64,000 bases of DNA from Acidobacteria bacterium 28-1 (GCA_002050365.1 MWYZ01000048.1:16175-80174); one strand, 5' to 3'; shown: positions 46,814 to 54,801, numbered from the stretch's first letter. The notes: generated from the letters alone by a model not told the origin. Made by a program: numbers and translations.

Positions 46814-47326
46814 TCAAGCTGCGAGTTTGTCGCGCCGCGTTCGATTAGTGATTTCTTCGCGCCCGTAAATTAATTCGATTTCTTCAAACGAATAAACTTT
46901 TCCACTTTTGTTTGACGATGGAACGGCGGCGAAATACCAGGATTGTTTGTTTTTCGACCAACGAAAGCGGATTTTGTCGGCGCTTTCAAAGGATTTGATT
47001 CGGTCTTTGTAAAGGTAAGTTTCGCCTTCGAGCCAAAGCCAGAAGCCGCGAATTATTACCGAAACATTTTCGGGCAAAGTAACGGCGAATTCGATTGCTT
47101 CGCGTAGTGGTTCAAAACCGGCGTTGGCTTGTTCTCTTCTATATTCGTTTTCTTCCGCAGGAATCGCGCGGCGCATTGCTTCGGTGTATTCGGCGTTGAT
47201 AAATTGCATCGTCGCGGTATCGCCGCCGAGATCGGAATGATATTTTTTGGCTAAATCTCGATAGCGGTTTTTTACTTCTTCGATGGTTCGGCAATCAGTG
47301 AAAAAATTTGTTGTAGTTGTCGGCAT
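46814..47326 (-). CDS. J-domain protein
   Basis: 170 residues. The J-domain (about 11-55) has helix II EVKNRYRDLAKKYHSDLGGD, but the invariant HPD is HSD (His30-Ser31-Asp32). J-domain proteins deliver clients to Hsp70; a P-to-S change should weaken this. The remaining part (75-150) contains NVSVIIRGFWLWLEGETYLY and SWYFAAVPSSNK and is not recognised. Proteins like this are common on plasmids and phages. Last gene of the element. Confidence 0.78.
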   Translation of the reverse strand: MPTTTTNFFTDCRTIEEVKNRYRDLAKKYHSDLGGDTATMQFINAEYTEAMRRAIPAEENEYRREQANAGFEPLREAIEFAVTLPENVSVIIRGFWLWLEGETYLYKDRIKSFESADKIRFRWSKNKQSWYFAAVPSSNKSGKVYSFEEIELIYGREEITNRTRRDKLAA

Positions 47327-47436
47327 TTCGTTTTCTCCTCAAACATTCGTTTATCAACAGGAAATTAAAACCGTGGATAAGGTGAAACGCCCGCGCGGGC
47401 GCGGCGTTGCGTGGTTGCCTCGCCGCGCCCGTGATT

Positions 47437-47673
47437 TCAAAGCCGGAAATCACTCGCTTTTTTGATCTCGGCGAGCGCGCAAAGCGCGTCGTGCAATTGG
47501 CGGCAAGCCGTGTTGCGGTCTTCCCAATCCAGCGGCGCGTCCAGCCCGACGATGTGCGCGGCGAATCTGATGTGATTTTCGATCTCTTCAAATTTTCGCG
47601 CCGGGACGCGAAACGCGATCACGCGAAACGGCAAAACTCTGGCGGTCGTGGTTGGTTTTGAATTTTGTGTCAT
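47437..47673 (-). CDS. Small hypothetical protein
   Basis: 78 residues with a basic start and a helical, acidic end (DWEDRNTACRQLHDALCALA). Between the J-domain and SWIM genes, in the same direction, preceded by an AGGAG-type site. No family recognised. Confidence 0.55.
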   Translation of the reverse strand: MTQNSKPTTTARVLPFRVIAFRVPARKFEEIENHIRFAAHIVGLDAPLDWEDRNTACRQLHDALCALAEIKKASDFRL

Positions 47674-47734
47674 TGCGATTTCTCCTTTTTACGCGCGGGC
47701 GCGAATGAAAAACGCGCCCGCGTCTTTCGATTTT

Positions 47735-48013
47735 TCACGCCGCTTTTTTCAGCCGCATGATTCCGGTGTGCGCCAGAAAAGCCGCCGCGATGTGATAGCA
47801 AAACATTCCGTTTTCGTTCGCTTTGCAGCAGCATTCGGCGAGCTTTTGCCCGCGATCATCGCGGAACAATTGCACGTTGTAAATATTTTCATTGCCTTTG
47901 ACTTTGTAGTTGCCAATTCCGCCATTCAAAGAAACTTTCGGGTGCATTTGGCGGCATTTTTCAAAGCCGTTTTTCATCTGCTTTTCGGGATTTGAAATCA
48001 CTAATTTATACAT
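47735..48013 (-). CDS. Small SWIM-type zinc finger protein
   Basis: 92 residues. The C-terminal half has the SWIM pattern CxCx(n)CxH: Cys61 and Cys63 in AECCCKANENG, then Cys72 and His74 in FCYHIAAAF. SWIM domains bind DNA or protein partners. N-terminal half is a short beta domain. It has its own strong promoter with the element operator at 48,062-48,090 and ribosome-binding site AGGAG at 48,023-48,027. Confidence 0.75.
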   Translation of the reverse strand: MYKLVISNPEKQMKNGFEKCRQMHPKVSLNGGIGNYKVKGNENIYNVQLFRDDRGQKLAECCCKANENGMFCYHIAAAFLAHTGIMRLKKAA

Positions 48014-48061
48014 CGTTTTAATCTCCTGTTTTTACTCTTAGCCTTCGCTAATGTATTATCT

Positions 48062-48090
48062 ATTATAAGACAATACCTTATGATTTACAA
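48062..48090 (-). promoter_or_regulatory. Promoter with element operator, for the SWIM gene
   Basis: On the minus strand: -35 TTGTAA (48,085-48,090), 17-base spacer, -10 TATAAT (48,062-48,067). The dyad TAAGGTATTGTCTTA (48,066-48,080) fills the spacer and reaches into the -10, so a bound repressor would block RNA polymerase. The same dyad occurs at two other promoters of the element. Confidence 0.75.
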
Positions 48091-48151
48091 GCTAAAAATG
48101 AATGAAAAAATCTAATAAATAACAAGTTAAACATAAGAAAAATAACAACTT

Positions 48152-48860
48152 AGAAAGGCAAAGCGGGCGACGAAGAAGGCACGAAACGAAAGCCCGACGA
48201 CCAAACACCGGAACCGGCGGAAACCCAAGAACCCGACCACGAAAAAGGCAAAACCGAAGAAGCCGAAACGCCCGAACCGACGCAAGGAAAAACCACAACC
48301 GGAACGCCGCGCCCGACCGCGAAAGCGACCGAAGCCCACGAACCCGAACCGAAACCGGCAAAGCACCGCGAAGCCGAAGCGGAAGGAAACAAACCAACCG
48401 GACAAGCCGAAGAAACAAAAGCGACCAAACCGCAACCCGCGCCGGACGAAGCAACAGCCGAAACAAAAGCCGACGAACGCCGCGCAAACGAACCACGCCC
48501 GACACCAAAAGACGAAGCCGAAAACACGACCGCCGACGGACAAGCCCGACGAACGAAAGCATCAGCGCCGGGAGCGCAGCCGACCGCCACGCCGCGACCA
48601 GCCGCGACAACCGCCGAAACGCACGACGCAACCAGCGGCGAAAACGCCGACGGCAAAGAACGCGAACCGCAAAAGCCAACCAAAGCAGACATAAAAAACA
48701 CCGCCGAAAGAGAAGAAAGCCAAAGGAAACCGGACAACGCCGCCACGCAGACAAAAACAACGCGGAACGGGCGAACCGCCCAGAGCCAAACCCGAAGCCA
48801 GAAGCCCGAAGAGAGCAAAAGAAAACACCCGAAGGGGCGAAACGAAGAGAAGCACCCGCG
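48152..48860. other. Nearly T-free tract (no A on the minus strand)
   Basis: In 709 bases the + strand has only two T residues (48,562 and 48,692); the first 410 have none. Start and stop codons on the + strand all need T, so every + frame is open and none can start; on the minus strand stops need A, so all frames there are open too, and long leftward frames are an artefact. Read in one + frame (from 48,154) it gives a low-complexity E/P/K/A/T-rich string with realistic codon mixture, but with GAC, AAC and CAC always and never GAT, AAT or CAT. The bias therefore acts on bases, not just amino acids. The whole non-genic stretch is 48,014-49,161. Function unknown. Confidence 0.9.
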
Positions 48861-48931
48861 TTTTTTGCGGGTTGTTTTCTTTTGCGAACGTAGGGAAGAT
48901 GGCGCAGGGTTTGGCTCTGGGCGGTTCGCCC
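48769..48931. repeat. Long inverted repeat at the end of the T-free tract
   Basis: The 25-base arms 48,769-48,793 and 48,907-48,931 are perfect inverted copies. Within the loop a second pair (CAAAAGAAAACA and TGTTTTCTTTTG, with small gaps) and a third (ACCCGC-GTTTTTT-GCGGGT, about 48,855-48,874) are nested, so the whole 163 bases can form one long stem. The T-free tract ends in the middle of it. Confidence 0.85.
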
Positions 48932-48942
48932 GAGACGCAATA

Positions 48943-48984
48943 AATTGAGCGAAGCGAATCCACGCAATTGAGCGGAGCGAATCC
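48943..48984. repeat. Direct repeat pair next to the long stem
   Basis: AATTGAGCGAAGCGAATCC (48,943-48,961) and AATTGAGCGGAGCGAATCC (48,966-48,984) differ at one base and are 23 bases apart. Two copies only; may be a protein-binding pair. Confidence 0.7.
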
Positions 48985-49161
48985 GAATCCTCATACAACG
49001 CGGCGGCGCGAATTGCGCCCGCACAAGCCGAGAGGAACCGAAAGCGTTTAAGTTCCCGACAAAAAGTTTTTATTTAATTAAATTATTTTGTGAATTTATA
49101 GAATTATGGAAATTGAGTAGATTGCGTAGAACGATTTGCCGATTTCGCAAAAGATTTTTAA

Positions 49162-50052
49162 TCAATGTAGTTCTCGAAATAATACGAAGTTAAATCCGAA
49201 TCTTACCGCTTTACCGATATATTGAACTTTTCGCCTTCCGTTTTTCGTCGTCGGATAAATTTCGCGTGACTGTAATTCGTCGGGTAAATGCTTTACGCCT
49301 TCGGGAAATACTTTTAGAATCTCGCTTTTGTAAACTCGCCGTTTTTCGTCGGCGTTGAGGACGATCAAATTTAATTCCTCTGTCGTTCCTGATAGTTTCC
49401 ATGCTTGCGTTACATCTTCAATGACTTTCCTTCTCGCGTCTTCGCGCGTCAGTTCGACAAGCGGTTTCGGCTCAATCAATATGATCAAATTTTTCCTGAT
49501 TGATTCTCTTTCGGTTTCAGCGGTTTGAATTTCGATTTTGAAATAGTCGAGTTTTTCCCAAACGGGCATCATTCGCTCGGTCGAGAGTTCGCCGCTTTCG
49601 TAGGAAATTTCGAGGACGGCGACGAGCGAGCTTTGCGCGTCGTATAGCATTTTCAATTGTAGGCGTTTGCGCTCAAAGCTTTCCGCTTCAATGAGTAGGT
49701 TCGTAATTTCGGCGCGAATCTTTTGGACGGTTTCGGACCGGCGAAGCTCAATTTGGGCGATTGATAATTTTCGCTGTTGTCGTTCGCCGCCTCCGAAGAT
49801 GTTGCGGAGAATTTGGACGGAAAGCGTCAAAGGATCAATTGCTGAAACGTCGATATACTGCGTCCAGCCTTTGCGCCTAGCAAGTTTGATTGTCGCATCG
49901 AGAACTTTGTTTTCTTCTGAATTGGCGACGGCTTGCGCGGTTAGTTTTTGAACGCAAACTTCCGATGAATCGAAACACGGTAAATCATTTTGCGCGTTCA
50001 GGTTCGCCGCCAGAGTCAACGTCAACAGTAATAATAACATTAATTTCGGCAT
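49162..50052 (-). CDS. TolC-like outer-membrane efflux protein, short
   Basis: 296 residues with a signal peptide (LMLLLLLTLTLAANLNAQ). The body is strongly helical and coiled-coil-like, with IAQIELRRSETVQKIRAEITNL-type heptads at about 95-180. This fits one repeat of a TolC/OprM-type protein rather than the usual two (about 430 residues). It overlaps the upstream adaptor gene by 68 bases. It would form or extend an export channel with the adaptor. Assignment rests on composition and context, not on a clear signature. Confidence 0.6.
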   Translation of the reverse strand: MPKLMLLLLLTLTLAANLNAQNDLPCFDSSEVCVQKLTAQAVANSEENKVLDATIKLARRKGWTQYIDVSAIDPLTLSVQILRNIFGGGERQQRKLSIAQIELRRSETVQKIRAEITNLLIEAESFERKRLQLKMLYDAQSSLVAVLEISYESGELSTERMMPVWEKLDYFKIEIQTAETERESIRKNLIILIEPKPLVELTREDARRKVIEDVTQAWKLSGTTEELNLIVLNADEKRRVYKSEILKVFPEGVKHLPDELQSREIYPTTKNGRRKVQYIGKAVRFGFNFVLFRELH

Positions 50053-50854
50053 TGTTTTGTCCCTCCCAATTGATTTTTTTGACGGTTCCCGCGAACGGTG
50101 CGCGAACCGCCGACAGCGCGGCGATTTGCACGTTTAGATTTGAGATGGTCGCTTCGATTTGCGTGATTTGGGCTTCAATCGTGATGCGCTGTTCGCGGAC
50201 GGCGATCTTTGATTTTTGGATTTCGAGCGCGTCTTTTTGCTCGGCGTAAATTCGGTTGGCTTTCGCCGTTTCGAGTTTGGCTCGTTCAAGATTCAAATTG
50301 CTTTCGGCGGCGAGCAGTTCGCTTTTGAGTAAATCTAAACGCGCCGATTCGTGCTGTTTTACCTTTGTCAGGTCAACGGGAAACGATAGCGATTCGATTT
50401 CTTTAATTCTCATTGCCTGTAAATTGATTGAGCGTTTCGCGGTCTCAACCGTAACGGCGGCGCGATTTATCGCGGCTTCGTATTCGGCGAACGAAGCGTC
50501 AGGCAAAATTGGTTTTTCCAAGTTTTCATCCTTTAACCACATCAGTTTTTTCATTCTTTCGAGCGCTAAAGTCGCTTGCTGTTTCTGCATCATTAAACTT
50601 TCTCTTTCCCTTTTCCGGTCAGCGATCACGTCGCCGGTTTTTATCTCTTCGCCCACCCGAACGCGCAAATCTTCGGGACGCGAGATGACGACGCGCACTT
50701 TTATTTCCGAGGGCGTAGATTCGCCTGAAAATGTTTTGTCGTCGCCAATCGTTAAAGGTTTTTCCGATTGAACAATTTCGGCGGACTTCGGAGTTTCGGC
50801 GGTTTTGCAGGCGGTCGAAATCGTAAGTGTAATAATTAAAAACCATAGTTTCAT
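49985..50854 (-). CDS. HlyD/AcrA-like membrane fusion lipoprotein
   Basis: 289 residues. A lipoprotein signal ends at ISTAC (Cys16). The two halves of a lipoyl-like domain frame a long helical hairpin: VRVGEEIKTGDVIADR near 65-80, coiled coil from about 85 to 240, then VRAPFAGTVKKINWEG near 250-265. This is the layout of periplasmic adaptor proteins that link an inner-membrane pump to an outer-membrane channel. The C-terminal membrane-proximal domain is short or missing. Four-base overlap with the upstream YdjM-type gene. No ABC, RND or MFS pump gene is in the element. Confidence 0.75.
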   Translation of the reverse strand: MKLWFLIITLTISTACKTAETPKSAEIVQSEKPLTIGDDKTFSGESTPSEIKVRVVISRPEDLRVRVGEEIKTGDVIADRKRERESLMMQKQQATLALERMKKLMWLKDENLEKPILPDASFAEYEAAINRAAVTVETAKRSINLQAMRIKEIESLSFPVDLTKVKQHESARLDLLKSELLAAESNLNLERAKLETAKANRIYAEQKDALEIQKSKIAVREQRITIEAQITQIEATISNLNVQIAALSAVRAPFAGTVKKINWEGQNNAEINVIITVDVDSGGEPERAK

Positions 50855-51879
50855 TGAGTTATTGTTTTCACGATCAAGCTGCCGCTCGCCGTCAACCGAA
50901 AAAGCGGTCGCAAGTCTTCAAGGCTGGCATTTTGCAGGCGGGCTGTTTTTGAATCGAGGTTTGCGGCTATGGTGATCGCGTTAAACTGCATCTGCGAATT
51001 GGGAATGTTTACTTCTTCATTCGGCAGAGTAAGTTCACCGGAGACTAAGATTTCACGCCCGCTGAAATGTTCGATAAATTTGCTAATCGGTTGGTCGTTC
51101 AATCGGACTTCCTGCGTTGAAACGTAAATTGCTTCGCCGATCTCGCCTTTTGCCGAATCCGAGCGAACGTGGCAATGCAGACATTGGGAATCTCCGACAA
51201 GAAGCAGAGAGTTTTCTTTTCGGATTAGAAATGTGTTGTTTGATAAAAGCGAAACGACTTCGTATTTTCCGCTGATCTGTCCCGCCGAAGTTTGACCGGA
51301 AAGATTAACGTAAATTCGATTTTTGTTGCTGTGCGCTAAATATAATTCCGCAACTCCGGTCGGCTGTGCCAGCAAGGATGTGAAAATCTGCATCACGCCG
51401 CCCGACGAATGAAGCTGGAACGAAATCACAAACAAGGCTAAGAAAATCACCGAGAAAAACCATTCGTTTTTACTGCCGGTTGAAAGCCGCAGCGCGGGAT
51501 TTGCGGGAATAACCAGCCGCGCCATGGACATCGGATAGAAAGCAGAAACGCCAGCTTTTGTGAAAACGTCGAGAAACCAGCCGCAGAAGAAACCAATCAG
51601 CGCGGCGAAATAAAACTCCGTTCCCTCAAACGCCAAAGGAATCGCGCCGATTGCCAGAATCGCGGTCATAAAAAACGAATGCGTAAAAGTGCGGTGCGGA
51701 AAGTATCGTTCTATCAGTCTTGAAAGCGGAAAGAAAATCTTGCCGATGACCGATTTCGACGAATCAATGTCGGGCAGCAGAGACATCGCGCCTGCCAGAA
51801 GCAGAACAAACGGATCAATCGTGCCAAGCGTCAAACTCGACGCCGCGATGCTGAACAGAAAATGATTTTTCGCCGTCAA
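50851..51879 (-). CDS. YdjM/LexA-regulated-type membrane metal-dependent hydrolase with C-terminal extension
   Basis: 342 residues. Residues 1-160 match the DUF457/YdjM family: NHFLFS start with His6, LLPDIDSS with Asp37 and Asp39, PHRTFTHSFF with His62 and His67, and four or five membrane helices. The extra 180 residues form a soluble beta-rich domain that includes GDSQCLHCHVRS with Cys233, Cys236 and His237, the CxxCH pattern of c-type haem attachment or a zinc site. Family members have a hydrolase-like metal site but no settled reaction. Between the ATPase and the adaptor genes, tightly spaced to both. Confidence 0.78.
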   Translation of the reverse strand: MTAKNHFLFSIAASSLTLGTIDPFVLLLAGAMSLLPDIDSSKSVIGKIFFPLSRLIERYFPHRTFTHSFFMTAILAIGAIPLAFEGTEFYFAALIGFFCGWFLDVFTKAGVSAFYPMSMARLVIPANPALRLSTGSKNEWFFSVIFLALFVISFQLHSSGGVMQIFTSLLAQPTGVAELYLAHSNKNRIYVNLSGQTSAGQISGKYEVVSLLSNNTFLIRKENSLLLVGDSQCLHCHVRSDSAKGEIGEAIYVSTQEVRLNDQPISKFIEHFSGREILVSGELTLPNEEVNIPNSQMQFNAITIAANLDSKTARLQNASLEDLRPLFRLTASGSLIVKTITQ

Positions 51880-51882
51880 AAT

Positions 51883-52704
51883 TTACTCTCCCAATTTCTT
51901 CGAGCCTTTCGGCAGACTGAACATAAACAGGCGAACCAGCGAGCCGACGACCGCCAGCATTCCGCCGAAAATATAAAGATTCGTGTCGCCGATGCCACGT
52001 CCGATGAAGCGAATCATTGTCAGACAAATCAACGCGGCGATTAAAAACGGAGTGCCGTTGATCCACTCGGTATGGTCGAGCGCGTTTGGTTTCAAGCCGA
52101 TTTGATATTCTCTGACAACACGACGCGCGAGCATCGGATTGCCGCCGCAGCGTTCTTGCAAAGTTGCGACATCGGCGGGCGTCAGTTCGATTTGTAATTC
52201 CTCGGCGGTTTCGGAAATGATCTTTCTAATAAATTCATAATCGAGCGGCTTCAATTCCATGCGCGGCAATTTCAGAAAAATATCTCGCGCCAAGGCTGGT
52301 TTTGCGCCAAGCAGAAAAAGCTGTCCGTTTTCGTGCAGCTCTTCGAGCCACGAACGAACGGCGATTGAAAGCCGGTTCGCTTCGTCAATGACAATCACCG
52401 AGGTTTGAAATTCCAGCTTTTCTGAAACCTCTCTTTGCAGTCTCGGTGAAGTCGGAAATTTGTCGTCTTCCGTGTAGAGCAAAAGCTGGAGAGCGAGCGA
52501 AACGAGAATTTGTTTGATCGAGCCGGGCGCGACTTTTAAGAGTTTCAAATTTTTGCTTTCGAGTTCAATGCAGACGAATTTCAGAAGCGCGGAAACACCG
52601 ATGCCCGCCTTGCCGACGACGAGAATCGAGTTGCCGCCGAGTAAGGTCGCAACTGCTAAATTTTTTTCTTTTTCTCTATAACAAGAATTTGTTTTAAAAT
52701 TCAT
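51883..52704 (-). CDS. Membrane-anchored AAA+ ATPase with altered P-loop
   Basis: 273 residues. The fold is of the ExeA/TniB-like AAA group: LVVGKAGIGVSALLKF near 28-43, Walker B SVIVIDEANRL with Asp107 and Glu108, sensor LFLLGAKPALA near 130-140, and the small domain with CGGNPMLARRVVREY. The Walker A lysine is replaced: GKAGIGVS has Val37 where GK[ST] is expected, so ATP binding may be impaired or use another residue. The C-terminal 60 residues have two membrane helices. The gene lies three bases before the YdjM-type gene. Confidence 0.8.
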   Translation of the reverse strand: MNFKTNSCYREKEKNLAVATLLGGNSILVVGKAGIGVSALLKFVCIELESKNLKLLKVAPGSIKQILVSLALQLLLYTEDDKFPTSPRLQREVSEKLEFQTSVIVIDEANRLSIAVRSWLEELHENGQLFLLGAKPALARDIFLKLPRMELKPLDYEFIRKIISETAEELQIELTPADVATLQERCGGNPMLARRVVREYQIGLKPNALDHTEWINGTPFLIAALICLTMIRFIGRGIGDTNLYIFGGMLAVVGSLVRLFMFSLPKGSKKLGE

Positions 52705-52807
52705 CGCTTTTCGGCTCTCGATAAACTACTTTTTCGCACCTCGCGCACCGCCAGAGTTTTCCCGCAGCATGACGAAAATCGTGATCAAATCCGCAGTTTT
52801 CCGGCAT
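52694..52807 (-). CDS. Very small Cys-containing protein
   Basis: 37 residues (MPENCGFDHDF, LWRCARCEKVVY), with a CxxC and further Cys/His that could bind zinc. Its ATG directly follows the TGA of the gene upstream, and its stop overlaps the start of the ATPase gene, which supports translation. Too short for family assignment. Confidence 0.5.
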   Translation of the reverse strand: MPENCGFDHDFRHAAGKLWRCARCEKVVYREPKSDEF

Positions 52808-53026
52808 TCAAAACAAGCCGGCTTGCGGCGCTTTTTGTTTGGCGATTTCCTGCAAAGAAATCAAAACCGCTTCCATCACGAGAATTTGAAAATCGGCTTT
52901 CGCTTTCGATAGCGAACCCGCTTCTGTCCACTTTGGGTAAACTTTATTTCGCATCGCAATTTCTCGTTTCACCTCCGCAATCTGCTCGTCAATCGTAATT
53001 TGCTGCACAAAATGTTTTTCAATCAT
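52808..53026 (-). CDS. Small helical protein
   Basis: 72 residues from ATG at 53,026 (AGGAGA upstream), mostly helical (ITIDEQIAEVKREIAMR, FQILVMEAVLISLQEI). Typical of small early proteins on phages and plasmids. Not recognised. Overlaps the zinc-ribbon gene upstream by eight bases. Confidence 0.65.
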   Translation of the reverse strand: MIEKHFVQQITIDEQIAEVKREIAMRNKVYPKWTEAGSLSKAKADFQILVMEAVLISLQEIAKQKAPQAGLF

Positions 53027-53198
53027 CGCCTTTCTCCTTTTCCTGAATCGGCACAAACTGAATTTTTGAAGCCGCGCCGCAAAAGTCGCATTTAAAAACA
53101 CGGCTTTCATCAATCCACGGAAATTCCGTTTCGGTTTCGCATCTTTCGCCGCAGCTTTTGCAATCAAACTCGACGGTAATCTTTGCGCTGATTTTCAT
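53019..53198 (-). CDS. Small zinc-ribbon protein
   Basis: 59 residues with two cysteine pairs, CKSCGERC and CDFCG, spaced like a zinc ribbon. Start ATG at 53,196-53,198; overlaps the following gene by eight bases. Possibly a nucleic-acid-binding accessory protein of the element. Confidence 0.65.
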   Translation of the reverse strand: MKISAKITVEFDCKSCGERCETETEFPWIDESRVFKCDFCGAASKIQFVPIQEKEKGDD

Positions 53199-53209
53199 CG
53201 CTTCGCTCC

Positions 53210-53665
53210 CTAAGTTTCGACAGCGAACATTCTGACGCCGACGATGTGACCGTCGAATAAACCGACGATGTAAACATCGCGCCTCACATCGCCGACTTTG
53301 AAAATGTGGATTTGAATTAAATTGGCTTCAAGATAATTTCTGAGTCGCGTCCACCGACAATTCTGTTGTTCCAAACGTGACCAAAAATCATTGACCGGAA
53401 AATCTTCGACGGTTTCATACAGGACTTTCGGATTCGACTGTTTGAAAGTTTGAGCGTTCAAAATCGTGACGTTTCTGCCGATGACAAAAGCGTTCACGTC
53501 CCAATCTTCTTCGGAAATGTAAACAAGATTTTCGGCGCGTTCCTGAATGCCACTGAGAATATTTCCAAGTGGAAACGGGCGCGATTTATAAAAATCCTGA
53601 GCCGACGCGCTCGACGTTGACAGCGCGAAAATAATTAAAATAAACAACAAAATTTTCTTACTCAT
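53210..53665 (-). CDS. Exported NuiA-like nuclease inhibitor
   Basis: 151 residues. A signal peptide (ILLFILIIFALSTSSASA) precedes a domain that matches the nuclease A inhibitor family in order: YISEEDWDVNAF near 50-61 (SESDYPFEVF in NuiA), ETVEDFPVNDFWSRL near 85-99, and NLIQIHIFKVGDVRRDVYIV near 114-133. NuiA binds and blocks a DNA/RNA non-specific nuclease. Here the signal peptide sends it outside the cytoplasm. Neighbours are replication-like and zinc-ribbon genes. Confidence 0.75.
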   Translation of the reverse strand: MSKKILLFILIIFALSTSSASAQDFYKSRPFPLGNILSGIQERAENLVYISEEDWDVNAFVIGRNVTILNAQTFKQSNPKVLYETVEDFPVNDFWSRLEQQNCRWTRLRNYLEANLIQIHIFKVGDVRRDVYIVGLFDGHIVGVRMFAVET

Positions 53666-54539
53666 TTTCTTCTCCTTCAGGCTGTTTGCCTGTGTTGTGA
53701 TTTTTTTCGTTTTTGCAGTTCGGGCAAGGTCTTGCTCCTTTGCCTTCGACTACTTCCATTTTTGAGCCGTAGCAAACACTGCAAGGCTCATCCGTAAACT
53801 TTCTCGGTTCGCCATAGATTTCGATTTCTTTTTCGCGCGTTTTCTCCGGGTGCAAGGCGGCGAGAATGAAGGCGTCGGCTTCGCCGGTTTTGTAGAGATG
53901 GCTCGCCAAGCCTTTGGCATTTTTGACCGGCTCGCCTTTTGTTTCGCAGATTTTCACGTAGGCGAAACAGTCTTCTAAGGAAAATTCGGATTTATGCCCG
54001 TTGGTTTTCGGGGAATTTTCCAAATTCACACACACTGTTTTTTCTTCCGTTTTTTCTTCTTTTTCTGCTTCGGGCGCGCAGTCGCCTCTCTTCTGTTGTG
54101 TGTGTATTCTGCTCTCTTCTTCTCTCTTCTCTTCTGCGCTATCGTTCATTTCATCGTCCGAAAAATCTGCGCTAGCAGGCTCGTCTTTTGTTTCGTTTGA
54201 TTTACGAGCGTTAGTTTGATTTTTCGCCGCTATTTTTTTGCCCGATTTTTCAGTTTCCGCGACTTCCAGAAACCCGATTTCGAGAAGTTTTTCTAAATCT
54301 ATTTCTTTTTCGGCGTTGATCTTGGCGCGGAGCCACAATTCGTCGTCGGGAAATTTGTTGTTCAGGCGCGAGGCGAGCAGCATCAAGCCGACGGCGTGAA
54401 ACTTGGTTTCGTCCGAAAGTTGGGCGAAATCGTAATCGTCCAGCAGCGAGCAGTAAAGCTTGATCCAGATCGGATTGCGTTCTTTGTAATGCTGAAACGC
54501 GTCGAAATTCCTCACGCGCAAACGTCTCTGACGACTCAT
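53658..54539 (-). CDS. Replication-initiation-like protein with C-terminal zinc motif
   Basis: 293 residues from ATG at 54,539. The N-terminus (NFDAFQHYKERNPIWIKLY, LSDETKFHAVGLMLLASRL) resembles the N-terminal domain of phage replisome organizer and DnaD-like proteins. A long acidic low-complexity linker (about 105-180) follows, then a region EFSLEDCFAYVKICETKG and a zinc motif with CSVCYGS and CPNC near 258-280. It may start or load replication of the element. It overlaps the NuiA-like gene by eight bases. Confidence 0.65.
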   Translation of the reverse strand: MSRQRRLRVRNFDAFQHYKERNPIWIKLYCSLLDDYDFAQLSDETKFHAVGLMLLASRLNNKFPDDELWLRAKINAEKEIDLEKLLEIGFLEVAETEKSGKKIAAKNQTNARKSNETKDEPASADFSDDEMNDSAEEKREEESRIHTQQKRGDCAPEAEKEEKTEEKTVCVNLENSPKTNGHKSEFSLEDCFAYVKICETKGEPVKNAKGLASHLYKTGEADAFILAALHPEKTREKEIEIYGEPRKFTDEPCSVCYGSKMEVVEGKGARPCPNCKNEKNHNTGKQPEGEENE

Positions 54540-54544
54540 AATTT

Positions 54545-54781
54545 TCACCCGACCAGCTTTGAGAAAGATTTCGGTTTTTGCGCCGTTTCGATCCATTCCG
54601 TTTTCAGCGAAATTACTTCTTCGAGAATCAGCGACACGCGCTGCCGCCGACCGTTGCCGCGCCTGACTTGCGTTAAAGATTCGGTTCCCGCCTGACCTTT
54701 GCGCAGCGTGCTTTCGTCCAGATCGAGCATCCGCGCCGCGCAGCACAGATTTATTAAAGTTTGCTTGCGAATTAAACTCAT
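54545..54781 (-). CDS. Excisionase-like DNA-binding protein
   Basis: 78 residues from ATG at 54,781 (a GTG two codons upstream is possible). INLCCAARMLDLDESTLRKG near 12-31 fits a MerR/Xis winged-helix, and RRGNGRRQRVSL is the basic wing. First gene of the long leftward operon. It would shape DNA for recombination or control the operon. Confidence 0.6.
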   Translation of the reverse strand: MSLIRKQTLINLCCAARMLDLDESTLRKGQAGTESLTQVRRGNGRRQRVSLILEEVISLKTEWIETAQKPKSFSKLVG

Positions 54782-54801
54782 ATTCACTTTTGGCTTAGTT
54801 T

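Noticed and set aside
48154..48859. Rightward E/P/K/T-rich open frame in the T-free tract
   Set aside because: It looks more like a protein than the other frames, but no start codon exists in it and a TAG lies directly before it. I kept it as an observation, not a gene.
48092..49024. Long leftward open frames (138 to 310 residues) over the T-free tract
   Set aside because: The minus strand there has almost no A, so no stop codon can occur; the predicted proteins are F/S/V/R-rich strings without protein character. They are artefacts of base composition.
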